Shown: positions 1 to 6,501, counted from the stretch's first letter. The stretch: DNA of 9,270 bases from Rhodospirillales bacterium (GCA_026125865.1 JAHCKI010000073.1:1-9270), one strand, 5' to 3'. Notes: a model not told the origin generated them from the letters alone. Numbers and translations: made by a program.

Positions 1-508
1 ATACAAATCTGTTGCCGCGCGCGGCGTTTTCGAGGGTCTCGATGCGCGCTGCCCGATCGCCGACGCCAACGACGAGAATGCGCCGCTTCAGATAGCTGGC
101 TTTGGAAATCTGCACGAAGGCCCAACGCGTAGCGACCATCGCGGCAAACGCCACCGGGAATCCGATGACGATCGCGCCGCGCCATGTTTCAAGTCCCGGT
201 GAAAAACTCAGAAGGGCGGCCAAGACCGCGGCAAAAATAGCGACAACGACGCTGAGCCTCAGGAACAAGTCTCTAAAATGCGAGAAGTGCCTATAGTCGT
301 AAAGGCCTAAGGCAAAATTGGCTGTTATGACGAGTCCTACAAATACCAAGGACATGGGAACTTGCCCGGCCAGGGCCTGTTCCGAGTATGGCGCGACACC
401 GGCAATTTCGACGGAAATATAACTAACGAAAAAATACAGCAGTACTGCTTCTATAATAAGCAACACATGCGCCGGGGAAAACCGATATATCCTAAGGTTT
501 TTTCTCAT
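1..508 (-). CDS. Exopolysaccharide sugar-phosphate transferase (EpsB/TIGR03013-like), N-terminal part, cut by window edge
   Basis: The reverse strand is open from an ATG at 508 to the left edge, giving 169 residues with the C-terminus missing. Hydrophobic segments lie near residues 13-34, 50-70, 84-103 and 111-131. Between them is a GLYD motif (68-71) followed by an FRDLFLRL stretch. After the last segment comes a basic KRR and a Rossmann-like strand ILVVGVGDRAARIE (144-157). This order (four membrane helices, then a CoA-binding-like domain) is that of polyprenyl glycosylphosphotransferases. GLYD plus GxGxRAxRIE resembles the EpsB-type enzymes of exosortase/PEP-CTERM loci. Such enzymes load a sugar-1-phosphate onto undecaprenyl phosphate at the inner membrane; the catalytic domain would lie beyond the edge. 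The start is uncertain: the ATG suits the family but lacks a clear ribosome site, whereas an in-frame GTG at 565 has GAAGAGG upstream and would add 19 residues. The family assignment is from memory. Confidence 0.78.
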   Translation of the reverse strand, partial: MRKNLRIYRFSPAHVLLIIEAVLLYFFVSYISVEIAGVAPYSEQALAGQVPMSLVFVGLVITANFALGLYDYRHFSHFRDLFLRLSVVVAIFAAVLAALLSFSPGLETWRGAIVIGFPVAFAAMVATRWAFVQISKASYLKRRILVVGVGDRAARIETLENAARGNRFV

Positions 509-626
509 CGTTACAAAGCTGATCCCAGCGCCACAGAAGTTTGGAATAATCCGCTCTCGAAACACTCTCGGGACCTCTTCGCCCTGCCGGGGATGCCCTC
601 AAGTCTACGAAATCCCTACACCCTTA

Positions 627-697
627 TTACTCGTTTTACTCTTTTAACTTACTTTTACTCAGTTTACTCATTGAAGCGTTTTACTCGTTGAAGCGTT
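627..697. repeat. Cluster of TTACTC (GAGTAA) repeats
   Basis: TTACTC occurs at 627-632, 636-641, 655-660, 664-669 and 681-686, with a degenerate TTACTT at 649-654. Two pairs are spaced by exactly 9 bases. The last two copies sit in a near-perfect 17-base tandem repeat: 663-678 and 680-695 differ by one base (TTTACTC A/G TTGAAGCG). Read on the minus strand these are GAGTAAA elements lying about 120-190 bases upstream of the sugar-transferase start, where an activator or repressor array would be expected. The function is inferred from position only. Confidence 0.6.
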
Positions 698-709
698 GCC
701 GCCTCAATG

Positions 710-721
710 ACCGGTACCGGT
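710..721. repeat. 12-base palindrome ACCGGTACCGGT
   Basis: A perfect self-complementary dodecamer that is also a tandem duplication of ACCGGT. A related palindrome, CCGGTC-C-GACCGG, lies at 1062-1074 in the same intergenic region. Both could be binding sites for a dimeric regulator, but nothing identifies the protein. Confidence 0.4.
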
Positions 722-1163
722 TTCGGCGACAACGTACTCATATATGGAAACGAATTTTGCCCCCATACCGAACGCCACTCCCATGAATGTTACGCAGAAT
801 TCGCTTACAGAACGCTCAAACGACCCTGCCCCCACCTGCCAGGGGAAAAACACTTAACTCACCGCGTACAATACGCACTTTCTTGACCGGCCTAAACAAA
901 AGCATCTTGCGAAAAACGTTCGTGGGGGCGGTGACCTGTCTCATCACTTCCCTTTCACGGACCACATATACCACAGTAGCACGAACCAGGCAATTACAAT
1001 TATAGATTGCGCCCCATCCCGAACAACCACCACGCCACCGTTTGGCCCATTTCCCCGCAATCCGGTCCGACCGGTGACCCAAAAACACCGGCCTCGCGAC
1101 GAAATAAAATTACCCATGCTGAAATTGCATACGAGGGTTGCGACGTTGCGGTGCAGCGCGACA

Positions 1164-1178
1164 TGTTGCAACGCAACA
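1164..1178. promoter_or_regulatory. Perfect palindrome TGTTGC-AAC-GCAACA, candidate PhaR operator
   Basis: Six-base arms flank a three-base spacer. The core TGC-N3-GCA matches the TGC/GCA-type recognition sequence described for PhaR, the polyhydroxyalkanoate-responsive repressor of alphaproteobacteria such as Paracoccus and Rhodobacter. A second, less symmetric TGC-GGT-GCA lies at 1147-1155, with its centre 20 bases away, so the two sites would face the same side of the helix. The palindrome covers a predicted -35 box and is about 210 bases upstream of the PhaC-like start. No phaR gene is in the window, so assignment to PhaR is inference. Confidence 0.5.
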
Positions 1179-1194
1179 ATCTTCACTATAAAAT
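1166..1194 (+). promoter_or_regulatory. Possible sigma-70-type promoter for the PhaC-like gene
   Basis: TTGCAA (1166-1171, four of six consensus bases) is separated by 17 bases from TAAAAT (1189-1194, five of six). Transcription would begin near 1201 and leave a leader of about 190 bases before the ATG at 1390. The -35 box is embedded in the TGTTGC-AAC-GCAACA palindrome, a usual repressor layout. The match is by eye. Confidence 0.4.
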
Positions 1195-1233
1195 ATTTGG
1201 TCATCGTTAGTGAAGGGTTCATTGAGCATCGAC

Positions 1234-1251
1234 ATACGTGAAATCACGTAT
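1234..1251. promoter_or_regulatory. Perfect 18-base inverted repeat ATACGTGA-AA-TCACGTAT
   Basis: Eight-base arms are separated by two A residues, a typical shape for a dimeric helix-turn-helix operator. It lies about 140 bases upstream of the PhaC-like start and just downstream of the predicted transcription start, where a bound protein could block transcription. The two-base spacer is too short for a CRP/FNR-type site, which would need a wider gap between its half-sites. The cognate regulator is unknown. Confidence 0.45.
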
Positions 1252-1375
1252 TCTCTGGCAAGCGGCATAGAAGTCGATAGCTGAGAGGGTAATAATCGGA
1301 ATGCTTTTCTCCTCAATTCGCAACAAAGCGCTTTTATTTACGCGAGCTGAATAGCAGCAACGGACACAACACCAC

Positions 1376-1381
1376 GGAGGG
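1376..1381 (+). promoter_or_regulatory. Strong ribosome binding site GGAGGG of the PhaC-like gene
   Basis: GGAGGG lies eight bases before the ATG at 1390 and fixes that start. Confidence 0.8.
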
Positions 1382-1389
1382 ACAAAATC

Positions 1390-2877
1390 ATGCCTGATAT
1401 GATGAAGGAATTGCCCGAGATGAAAGCGGACTTGTTCCGCTACTGGACCGCGTTTCTAAGGGCCAGCAACCGCGAATTCGTCGAATTCTCGGACAGCTGC
1501 TTGATCGCCGCGCAGATTGCCGCGCGCGCGTCGCGGGACAACCCGCTGGGCCTCATGGAATCGCTCGAAGTCATGCAACATAACCAGACGATGGTGCTGC
1601 AGGGCGTAGCGAGCGCACAGGAAAAGCTGACGAGCTTCGTGTTCGATCAAATTGAAGAAGCGTCGCAGGCAATGATGAATTCCGCTTTCGGCTCCACGAA
1701 CGGCGGCGAGACCCTCGCCGGCTACGTGAAACGCGAAGCGGACGTCATGGAATCGGTTGCCAATTTCACCGAGCAGATCGAGAAGATTGCCTCCGAATTC
1801 GGGTTCCAGTTCAACAGCGCCGACTACAAGCTTTTCTGTGAGACCGACACGTTCAAGGTTTACCAGGTGCTGCCCATCAAGAAGGGCGTCAAAGTCGACG
1901 ATTCGCTCAAGCCCGTGTTGATGGTGCCGCCCTACATGTTGGGCGTTCACATCCTTTCCTTCCTTCCCTACGAGGACAAGAGCATTTCGCATGCCTTCGC
2001 CAACGAGGGAGTTCCGACCTATGTGCGCGTCGTCAAGGACATCATGAAGACGGAAGCGGTGCAGACGACAACCCCGGAAGGCGATTGCGATCAAACGCGT
2101 GAAATCTGCCAGAAGCTGAAGGACAAGCACGGTCAGAAAGCAACGCTCAATGGCACCTGTCAGGGCGGCTATATTTCCTTGATGAACGTCCTGTCCGGCA
2201 CGCTCACGGATGTTGTGGACGCGCTCATCACCAACGTCGCGCCGATCGACGGCACGTATTCCCCGGCAATCTCCGGCATGCCGAAGATGCACCACGACTT
2301 CGTCACCACGACTTTGGAAAACGGCAACAAGGTCGCCAACGGCTACCTGCTGTCTCTCGGCATGCGCTTCGTCGCCATCGACCGCGAACAACCGTTGGTC
2401 AAGGTTCTGGACCAAGCCTCTCTCCATCGCGCAACCGACAGAAATCCCGGCAAAACACCTGCCGCTCTGTTCCGGTGGCTATTGAAGGAGCGCGTGCATC
2501 TGCCGCTCGGCATTGCCAACATGAGCTCGCTCACCTTCCAAGAACCCATTGCCGAAGATGGCACGCTGCCCGTCCAGCTCTATGGCAAGCCCTTGAACAT
2601 TAAGGATCTCGCCAAGTTGAACGTGCCCTGGTACCAGAACTACGCCATCAAGGACGATCTGGTGACGCCGCCTTGCGCCACCGCCGCAAACAAATTCCTT
2701 GAAGGGACCGACGTCATCGAATCGGTCGCGTTCTACGGGGGCCACGTTGCCATTCTGACCAGCCCATACAGCAAACGCTCGCCGGTGAACGGTGAATTTA
2801 CCGACGCCATGGGCAAGAAGTGCCGCGGGCCCGTCAAATTCCAGCTGGACATTTCAGCCGGTAAAAAGGCTGCCTAG
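1390..2877 (+). CDS. PhaC-like alpha/beta hydrolase (polyhydroxyalkanoate synthase superfamily)
   Basis: The 495-residue protein has no signal peptide or membrane segment, so it is probably cytoplasmic or granule-bound. Residues about 1-140 are helical and partly amphipathic, phasin-like in feel. The remainder looks like an alpha/beta hydrolase. GTCQGG (255-260) is a lipase-like box with cysteine as nucleophile (Cys257), as in PHA synthases. DDLVTPP (422-428) supplies the acid (probably Asp423, compare DHIVP in PhaC). GGHVAILTSP (451-460) supplies the histidine (His452, compare GHI..V.NP in PhaC). True PhaC polymerises hydroxyacyl-CoA to polyester. This sequence is divergent outside the triad and has no phaA, phaB, phaE or phasin gene beside it, so substrate and polymerase activity are uncertain. 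It has its own strong ribosome site, a possible promoter at 1166-1194 and a terminator at 2996-3019, so it is probably monocistronic. A hydrolase or depolymerase role is the main alternative. Confidence 0.8.
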   Translation: MPDMMKELPEMKADLFRYWTAFLRASNREFVEFSDSCLIAAQIAARASRDNPLGLMESLEVMQHNQTMVLQGVASAQEKLTSFVFDQIEEASQAMMNSAFGSTNGGETLAGYVKREADVMESVANFTEQIEKIASEFGFQFNSADYKLFCETDTFKVYQVLPIKKGVKVDDSLKPVLMVPPYMLGVHILSFLPYEDKSISHAFANEGVPTYVRVVKDIMKTEAVQTTTPEGDCDQTREICQKLKDKHGQKATLNGTCQGGYISLMNVLSGTLTDVVDALITNVAPIDGTYSPAISGMPKMHHDFVTTTLENGNKVANGYLLSLGMRFVAIDREQPLVKVLDQASLHRATDRNPGKTPAALFRWLLKERVHLPLGIANMSSLTFQEPIAEDGTLPVQLYGKPLNIKDLAKLNVPWYQNYAIKDDLVTPPCATAANKFLEGTDVIESVAFYGGHVAILTSPYSKRSPVNGEFTDAMGKKCRGPVKFQLDISAGKKAA

Positions 2878-2900
2878 AGCGTACAGCTCGATTAAGGAAC

Positions 2901-2933
2901 GTCCCGATCAGATCAAACCAATCTGATCGGGAC
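2901..2933. repeat. Long hairpin, 13-base perfect stem with 7-base loop
   Basis: GTCCCGATCAGAT (2901-2913) pairs perfectly with ATCTGATCGGGAC (2921-2933) around the loop CAAACCA. It begins 23 bases after the PhaC-like stop. No T-run follows on either strand, so it is not a classical intrinsic terminator. It may protect the 3' end of the message, be a first-stage bidirectional terminator, or belong to a dispersed palindromic repeat family. Confidence 0.65.
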
Positions 2934-2995
2934 ACCCCGATCGCGGCGGCGGCCAAGGATGTGCTGCCATGAATTCGCCGCCACGGTTTGGATAG

Positions 2996-3019
2996 GGGCG
3001 TCTCAGGACGCCCTTTTTT
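2996..3019 (+). terminator. Intrinsic terminator of the PhaC-like gene
   Basis: GGGCGTC (2996-3002) and GACGCCC (3007-3013) form a seven-pair GC-rich stem with loop TCAG, followed at once by six T residues (3014-3019). It points rightward and lies about 120 bases past the PhaC-like stop. It also separates the gene from the convergent gatA; no equally good terminator is visible for the minus strand. Confidence 0.85.
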
Positions 3020-3075
3020 CCGGGCGTTTCCAACAGCCGCGTTTCCTGCCAAAACGCCTTTCTTGAAAACTTCCC

Positions 3076-4551
3076 TCAAGTGCTCCGAAGCGGATGCGTG
3101 TCGAAATCGGCGGCTCGTTCGAGGGCGTGGGCCGTGCGCAACACGGTTTCTTCATCGAACGGCCGGCCGATGACCTGTAGCCCGATGGGAAGGCCCCGTT
3201 GCGACAATCCGGCGGGTACCGAGATGGCCGGCAATCCGGCCAGGCTGGCCGGCACCGTAAATACGTCGTTGAGATACATCGTGATCGGATCGTCGATCTT
3301 TTCGCCGATGGCGAATGCGTCCGAGGGTGCCGTCGGTGTCAGGATCGCGTCGACCTGCTCGAAAGCCGCGCGAAAATCGCAGGCGATGAGGCTGCGAACC
3401 CGTTGTGCCTTGATGTAGTAGGCGTCGTAGTATCCCGCGGATAACACGTAGGTTCCCATCATCACGCGCCGGCGAACCTCGACGCCGAATCCCTCGCCGC
3501 GTGTCCTCTCGTACATCTCGTCCAAGCTGTCGCCGTCAACGCGGAGGCCGAACCGGACCCCGTCGTAGCGAGCCAAATTGGACGACGCTTCGGCCGGTGC
3601 GATGATGTAGTAGGTGGGCAAGGCGTAAGGGGTATGGGGCAGCGATACCGCCACCGTTGTCACGCCGGCCGCCTCGAGCCATTGCACACCCTGCCGCCAA
3701 ATGGCGTCGATTTCTGCCGGCACGGTATCCAGGCGATACTCTTTCGGAATACCGATCCGAAGTCCCTTGATGTCGCCCGCCAACGCCGCTTCGAAATTGG
3801 GAACGTCGATGGGTGCGGAGGTGGAATCCTTTTCGTCATGACCGGCCATGACCTCAAGCATGATGGCGGCATCGCGAACGCTACGGGCCATCGGACCAGC
3901 TTGATCGAGGCTGGAGGCGAACGCGACAATGCCCCAACGCGAACAACGGCCGTAGGTGGGTTTCAGGCCGACGATGCCGCAGAAGGACGCCGGCTGACGT
4001 ATGGACCCGCCCGTGTCCGTGCCGATGGCGCCGATAGCGAGCCGGGCCGATACGGCCGCGGCCGATCCCCCGGAGGAGCCGCCCGGCACCAGATCCTTGC
4101 CGACCTTCGGACTCCACGGGTTTATGACCGGACCGTAATAACTGGTGGTGTTCGAGGAGCCCATGGCGAACTCGTCCAAATTCGCCTTACCCAGCATGAC
4201 CGCGCCGGCTTCGCGGAGGTTGGCCGACACCGTTGATTCGTAAGTCGGAACAAAGCCTTCCAATATATGCGAGCCGGCAGTCGTCATCACACCGTCGGTG
4301 CAGAACAAGTCCTTGACCGCGATCGGAATGCCATCCATGGGACCGAGCGATCGACCGGAAGCGCGACGGGCATCCGACGCCCGCGCCCGTTCCAGAGCAA
4401 GCTCCGGCGTTTGGGTGATAAAGGCGTTGAGACCCCGCGCAGCTTCCAGTGCGTCGAGGTGGGCTTGGACCAACTCCACCGATGAATAGGTTCCCGCCTC
4501 AAGCCCGTTTCGGGCTTCAGAGATGGTAAGATCCGTCAGGCTTTCAGCCAT
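3076..4551 (-). CDS. gatA: Asp-tRNA(Asn)/Glu-tRNA(Gln) amidotransferase subunit A
   Basis: GatA is the glutaminase subunit of the GatCAB complex. It releases ammonia from glutamine, which GatB uses to convert Glu-tRNA(Gln) or Asp-tRNA(Asn) to the amidated form in organisms lacking GlnRS or AsnRS. The 491 residues are the normal family length. The amidase-signature Ser-cisSer-Lys triad is intact: Lys80 in IAVKDLFC, Ser159 in PGGSSGGSAAAV and Ser183 in DTGGSIRQPASFCG. The 24-residue gap between the two serines is as in characterised enzymes. GLKPTYGRCSRWGIVAFASSLDQ follows the signature, as is typical. The ATG at 4551 shares one base with the gatC stop (TAATG), so the two are translationally coupled. 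gatB does not follow; the next gene in that direction is convergent. The family call is very secure. Confidence 0.97.
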   Translation of the reverse strand: MAESLTDLTISEARNGLEAGTYSSVELVQAHLDALEAARGLNAFITQTPELALERARASDARRASGRSLGPMDGIPIAVKDLFCTDGVMTTAGSHILEGFVPTYESTVSANLREAGAVMLGKANLDEFAMGSSNTTSYYGPVINPWSPKVGKDLVPGGSSGGSAAAVSARLAIGAIGTDTGGSIRQPASFCGIVGLKPTYGRCSRWGIVAFASSLDQAGPMARSVRDAAIMLEVMAGHDEKDSTSAPIDVPNFEAALAGDIKGLRIGIPKEYRLDTVPAEIDAIWRQGVQWLEAAGVTTVAVSLPHTPYALPTYYIIAPAEASSNLARYDGVRFGLRVDGDSLDEMYERTRGEGFGVEVRRRVMMGTYVLSAGYYDAYYIKAQRVRSLIACDFRAAFEQVDAILTPTAPSDAFAIGEKIDDPITMYLNDVFTVPASLAGLPAISVPAGLSQRGLPIGLQVIGRPFDEETVLRTAHALERAADFDTHPLRST

Positions 4552-4838
4552 TATTCGACAACCTTTGGAACGGCGTAGAAGTTCTCGACACGATCCGGCG
4601 CATTGGCCAGCACGGCTTCCACCTTGCCGCCGTCATGTGCCGTGTCGGAACGCCGCGACAGCGTCATTTCGGCGACGCTCGTCATCGGCTCGACGCCCTC
4701 GGTGTCCACTTCCGCGAGCTGTTCGACCCAGCCGATGATCTGTGACAGTTCCTTGGCGAGGGGATCAAGCTCTTCATCGCGAATGCGAATTCGCGCCAGG
4801 GAGGCCATTTTGCGAACCGCGTCCTTGTCCAACGACAC
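4551..4838 (-). CDS. gatC: Asp-tRNA(Asn)/Glu-tRNA(Gln) amidotransferase subunit C
   Basis: GatC is the small subunit that wraps around and stabilises the GatA-GatB interface. I place the start at a GTG at 4838, giving 95 residues, the family length. The start MSLDKDAVRKMASLARI is the classic GatC N-terminus, and the end (NAPDRVENFYAVPKVVE) is the conserved GatC tail. A GAGGGAG ribosome site at 4853-4847 stands eight bases ahead of the GTG. The frame stays open upstream as far as 5273, but that extension runs antisense through ruvX and matches no GatC, so it is rejected. The TAA stop overlaps the gatA ATG by one base. Upstream, gatC is divergent from ruvX across a 148-base gap that must hold both promoters. 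Confidence 0.95.
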   Translation of the reverse strand: MSLDKDAVRKMASLARIRIRDEELDPLAKELSQIIGWVEQLAEVDTEGVEPMTSVAEMTLSRRSDTAHDGGKVEAVLANAPDRVENFYAVPKVVE

Positions 4839-4929
4839 CGTCTCGTCTCCCTCAAATGGCTGAATTGTGTCGGAAAAGAAAAGATCGCGGAACCTATCAT
4901 CGGGTATCGCTGCGTGCAACCCGGGCGCC

Positions 4930-4958
4930 TCGACACGAACTCTCTTCCGGCCTAATAC
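4930..4958 (+). promoter_or_regulatory. Possible ruvX promoter
   Basis: TCGACA (4930-4935, five of six bases of the -35 consensus) is followed after 17 bases by TAATAC (4953-4958), a weak -10. It lies 28 bases before the ruvX ATG in the gatC-ruvX gap. The -10 match is poor, so this is a candidate only. I found no better match for the opposite, gatC direction. Confidence 0.25.
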
Positions 4959-4986
4959 CAACGATCGGAAACGCGAAAGGAATTTC

Positions 4987-5493
4987 ATGTCGATTGTCGG
5001 TATCGAAGGGTTGCGAAGCGCGATCCGTGTGGGGAGCCGCTTGCTTGGCCTGGACGTTGGAGGCAAGACTGTGGGCCTGGCCCTTTCCGACGAGACACTT
5101 TTGGTCGCAACGCCCCTGCTGACGCTTCGTCGCAAGCGGTTCTCGACCGACGCCGCCGCCCTTGCCGAAACCGTTTCGAGCAACGATGTCGGCGGTTTGG
5201 TCATTGGCCTACCGGTCAGCATGGACGGCTCCGAAGGCCCTCGATGCCAGTCGGTGCGCCAATTCGCCGACAACTTGCGTCATCACGTGGATATCCCGAT
5301 GGCGTTCTGGGACGAACGATGGTCGACTAAGGTTGTAGAACGTATGCTTGTCGCGGAGGCCGATATCAGCCGTCGGCGCCGGCGTCAGGTCGTCGACAAA
5401 CTTGCCGCGGCCTATATCCTTCAAGGTGCTCTCGATTTTGTCGGCACCCGGCATCAACACTCGGACAGGCCAAACTCGGAGAGGCAACAGTGA
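4987..5493 (+). CDS. ruvX: Putative Holliday junction resolvase RuvX/YqgF (pre-16S rRNA processing nuclease)
   Basis: This protein of 168 residues has the RNase H-like fold motifs of the YqgF/RuvX family: GLDVGGKTVGLALSD (21-35) with the first acidic residue Asp23, LVIGLPVSMDGSEG (71-84), FWDERWSTK (107-115) and the VVDKLAAAYILQ helix (135-146) with Asp137. Members process the 5' end of 16S rRNA and have been proposed to cleave Holliday junctions. The family is nearly universal in bacteria. The frame is open back to an ATG at 4867, but the start at 4987 has AAAGGAA (4976-4982) just upstream and gives the family length. The N-terminal 18 residues before the first motif are slightly long, as is common in alphaproteobacteria. 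The stop overlaps the next start by four bases (GTGA). Adjacency of ruvX to gatC is common in alphaproteobacteria. Confidence 0.93.
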   Translation: MSIVGIEGLRSAIRVGSRLLGLDVGGKTVGLALSDETLLVATPLLTLRRKRFSTDAAALAETVSSNDVGGLVIGLPVSMDGSEGPRCQSVRQFADNLRHHVDIPMAFWDERWSTKVVERMLVAEADISRRRRRQVVDKLAAAYILQGALDFVGTRHQHSDRPNSERQQ

Positions 5494-6407
5494 TTGCCGT
5501 TCTGGCGGCGCTCGCGCCCGTTTTCCTCGTCATTCTATCGGGCCAGGTTCTCAAACGGCGGACGTTCGTACCCGATGGGTTTTGGGTATCGGCGGAACGG
5601 ATCACGTTCTACCTGCTCTTTCCCTCGCTCCTGATCACCAATATTGCCCGAGCGAACCTGGGCGGGCTCTCCGTGGGACCCATGCTGATCGGCTCGCTGG
5701 CGGCGATCGTCCTCGTCGTGGGGGGCGCATTCCTATTGCGTCGACCATTGCACCTCGATGGCCCCGCCTTCACATCCCTCCTTCAAAGCGCTATCCGACC
5801 CAACGTCTATGTGGCCCTTGCCGCGGCGGTCGCGCTGTATGGAGACTCCGGCTTGACGCTGGTCAGTCTGTGCATGGCCGTGATCGTCCCGTTCGTCAAC
5901 GCCATCGCCGTCGTCGCGCTCGTTCGATACGCTTCGCCTCGGGAACAACCGGTGCGGTGGCGGCAATCCATCGCTCCGATCATCCAAAATCCCCTGATCG
6001 TCGCGTGCTTCGTCGGCCTGCTGCTCAACCTCCTTGGCATCGGCTCGCCGCCCGTGGTCGGCCCGACACTAGAAATCCTTGGCCGCGCGTCATTGCCGAT
6101 GGCCCTGCTCTCGGTCGGCGCCGGGTTGGATCTGAATGCCATGCGCGTCGCCGGCCGTGTGGTTGCGGTTGCTTGCGGCTTGAAACTGGTCGCCCTGCCC
6201 CTGTTGACGTACCTCAGCTGCCGAGCCCTCGGAGCCGATGCCCTCGCCACGGCCATCGCCGTTGTCTATGCATCGGTGCCGATCTCCGTATCGGCCTACG
6301 TCATGGCGCGTCAGATGGGTGGCGACGCCCCCGTCATGGCAGGCACCATTACCGCCTCAACGCTGGCTGCGATGGCATCCATGCCCTTGATATTGATGAC
6401 GGTATAA
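5490..6407 (+). CDS. AEC-family (auxin efflux carrier type) transporter
   Basis: A GTG start at 5490 overlaps the ruvX stop (GTGA), with GGAGAGG a few bases upstream, so translation is coupled. The 305-residue product is hydrophobic throughout, consistent with about ten membrane helices in two five-helix halves, and of usual family length. Family features include the early ITFYLLFPSLL segment (39-48), NPLI (167-170) opening the second half, ASLPMALLSVGAGL (200-213), and the C-terminal pattern with MARQMGGDAPVMAG (272-285) and a final MASMPLILM. Bacterial AEC proteins are secondary carriers for organic acids such as malate or malonate; plant PIN proteins are distant relatives. The substrate here cannot be told from sequence. 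The cytoplasmic loop in the middle is short (about 148-160). A weak hairpin follows the stop. Confidence 0.9.
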   Translation: MIAVLAALAPVFLVILSGQVLKRRTFVPDGFWVSAERITFYLLFPSLLITNIARANLGGLSVGPMLIGSLAAIVLVVGGAFLLRRPLHLDGPAFTSLLQSAIRPNVYVALAAAVALYGDSGLTLVSLCMAVIVPFVNAIAVVALVRYASPREQPVRWRQSIAPIIQNPLIVACFVGLLLNLLGIGSPPVVGPTLEILGRASLPMALLSVGAGLDLNAMRVAGRVVAVACGLKLVALPLLTYLSCRALGADALATAIAVVYASVPISVSAYVMARQMGGDAPVMAGTITASTLAAMASMPLILMTV

Positions 6408-6411
6408 GCCG

Positions 6412-6430
6412 GTCGCCGTGCGCGACTTTT
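6412..6430 (+). terminator. Weak candidate terminator after the AEC transporter
   Basis: GTCGC (6412-6416) and GCGAC (6422-6426) form a five-pair stem with loop CGTGC, followed by four T residues. It begins five bases after the TAA stop. The stem and T-run are short, so termination may be inefficient or Rho-dependent. Confidence 0.35.
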
Positions 6431-6501
6431 CGAAGCTCTGTGTGTATCAACCGGATTTCGAGGGAATTGAGGCGCCCCGGACGAACCGTTGGAGGCGCGC
6501 G

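Larger units (their letters stand above)
509..1389. other. Long intergenic region without a convincing gene
   Basis: About 880 bases separate the divergent sugar transferase and PhaC-like genes. The stretch is visibly richer in A+T than the flanking genes. Short open frames at 787-1005, 816-1088, 944-1222, 1007-1210 and 1110-1316 overlap one another on both strands, lack good ribosome sites and give unrecognisable, low-quality protein. What it does hold is regulatory-looking: a TTACTC array (627-697), palindromes at 710-721, 1062-1074, 1164-1178 and 1234-1251, and a possible promoter at 1166-1194. I see no tRNA and no transposase remnant. A small RNA or remnant of a decayed gene cannot be excluded. 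Confidence 0.6.

Noticed and set aside
627..697. TTACTC cluster as a CRISPR array
   Set aside because: The repeat unit is far too short, spacing is irregular and there are no unique spacers or cas genes.
787..1316. Several small open frames on both strands of the left intergenic region
   Set aside because: They overlap each other, lack ribosome sites, and show no conserved motif or plausible signal or membrane pattern.
509..1389. Sigma-54 promoters upstream of the sugar transferase or the PhaC-like gene
   Set aside because: The nearest GG...GC look-alikes (for example at about 1044-1058) have 11 rather than 10 bases between the invariant pairs.
1456..2427. 323-residue open frame on the minus strand
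   Set aside because: It is antisense to the PhaC-like gene, has a His/Arg/Gly-rich shadow composition and no recognisable domain.
4839..5273. Long N-terminal extension of gatC in the same frame
   Set aside because: It runs antisense through ruvX, matches no GatC, and the GTG at 4838 has a good ribosome site and the canonical N-terminus.
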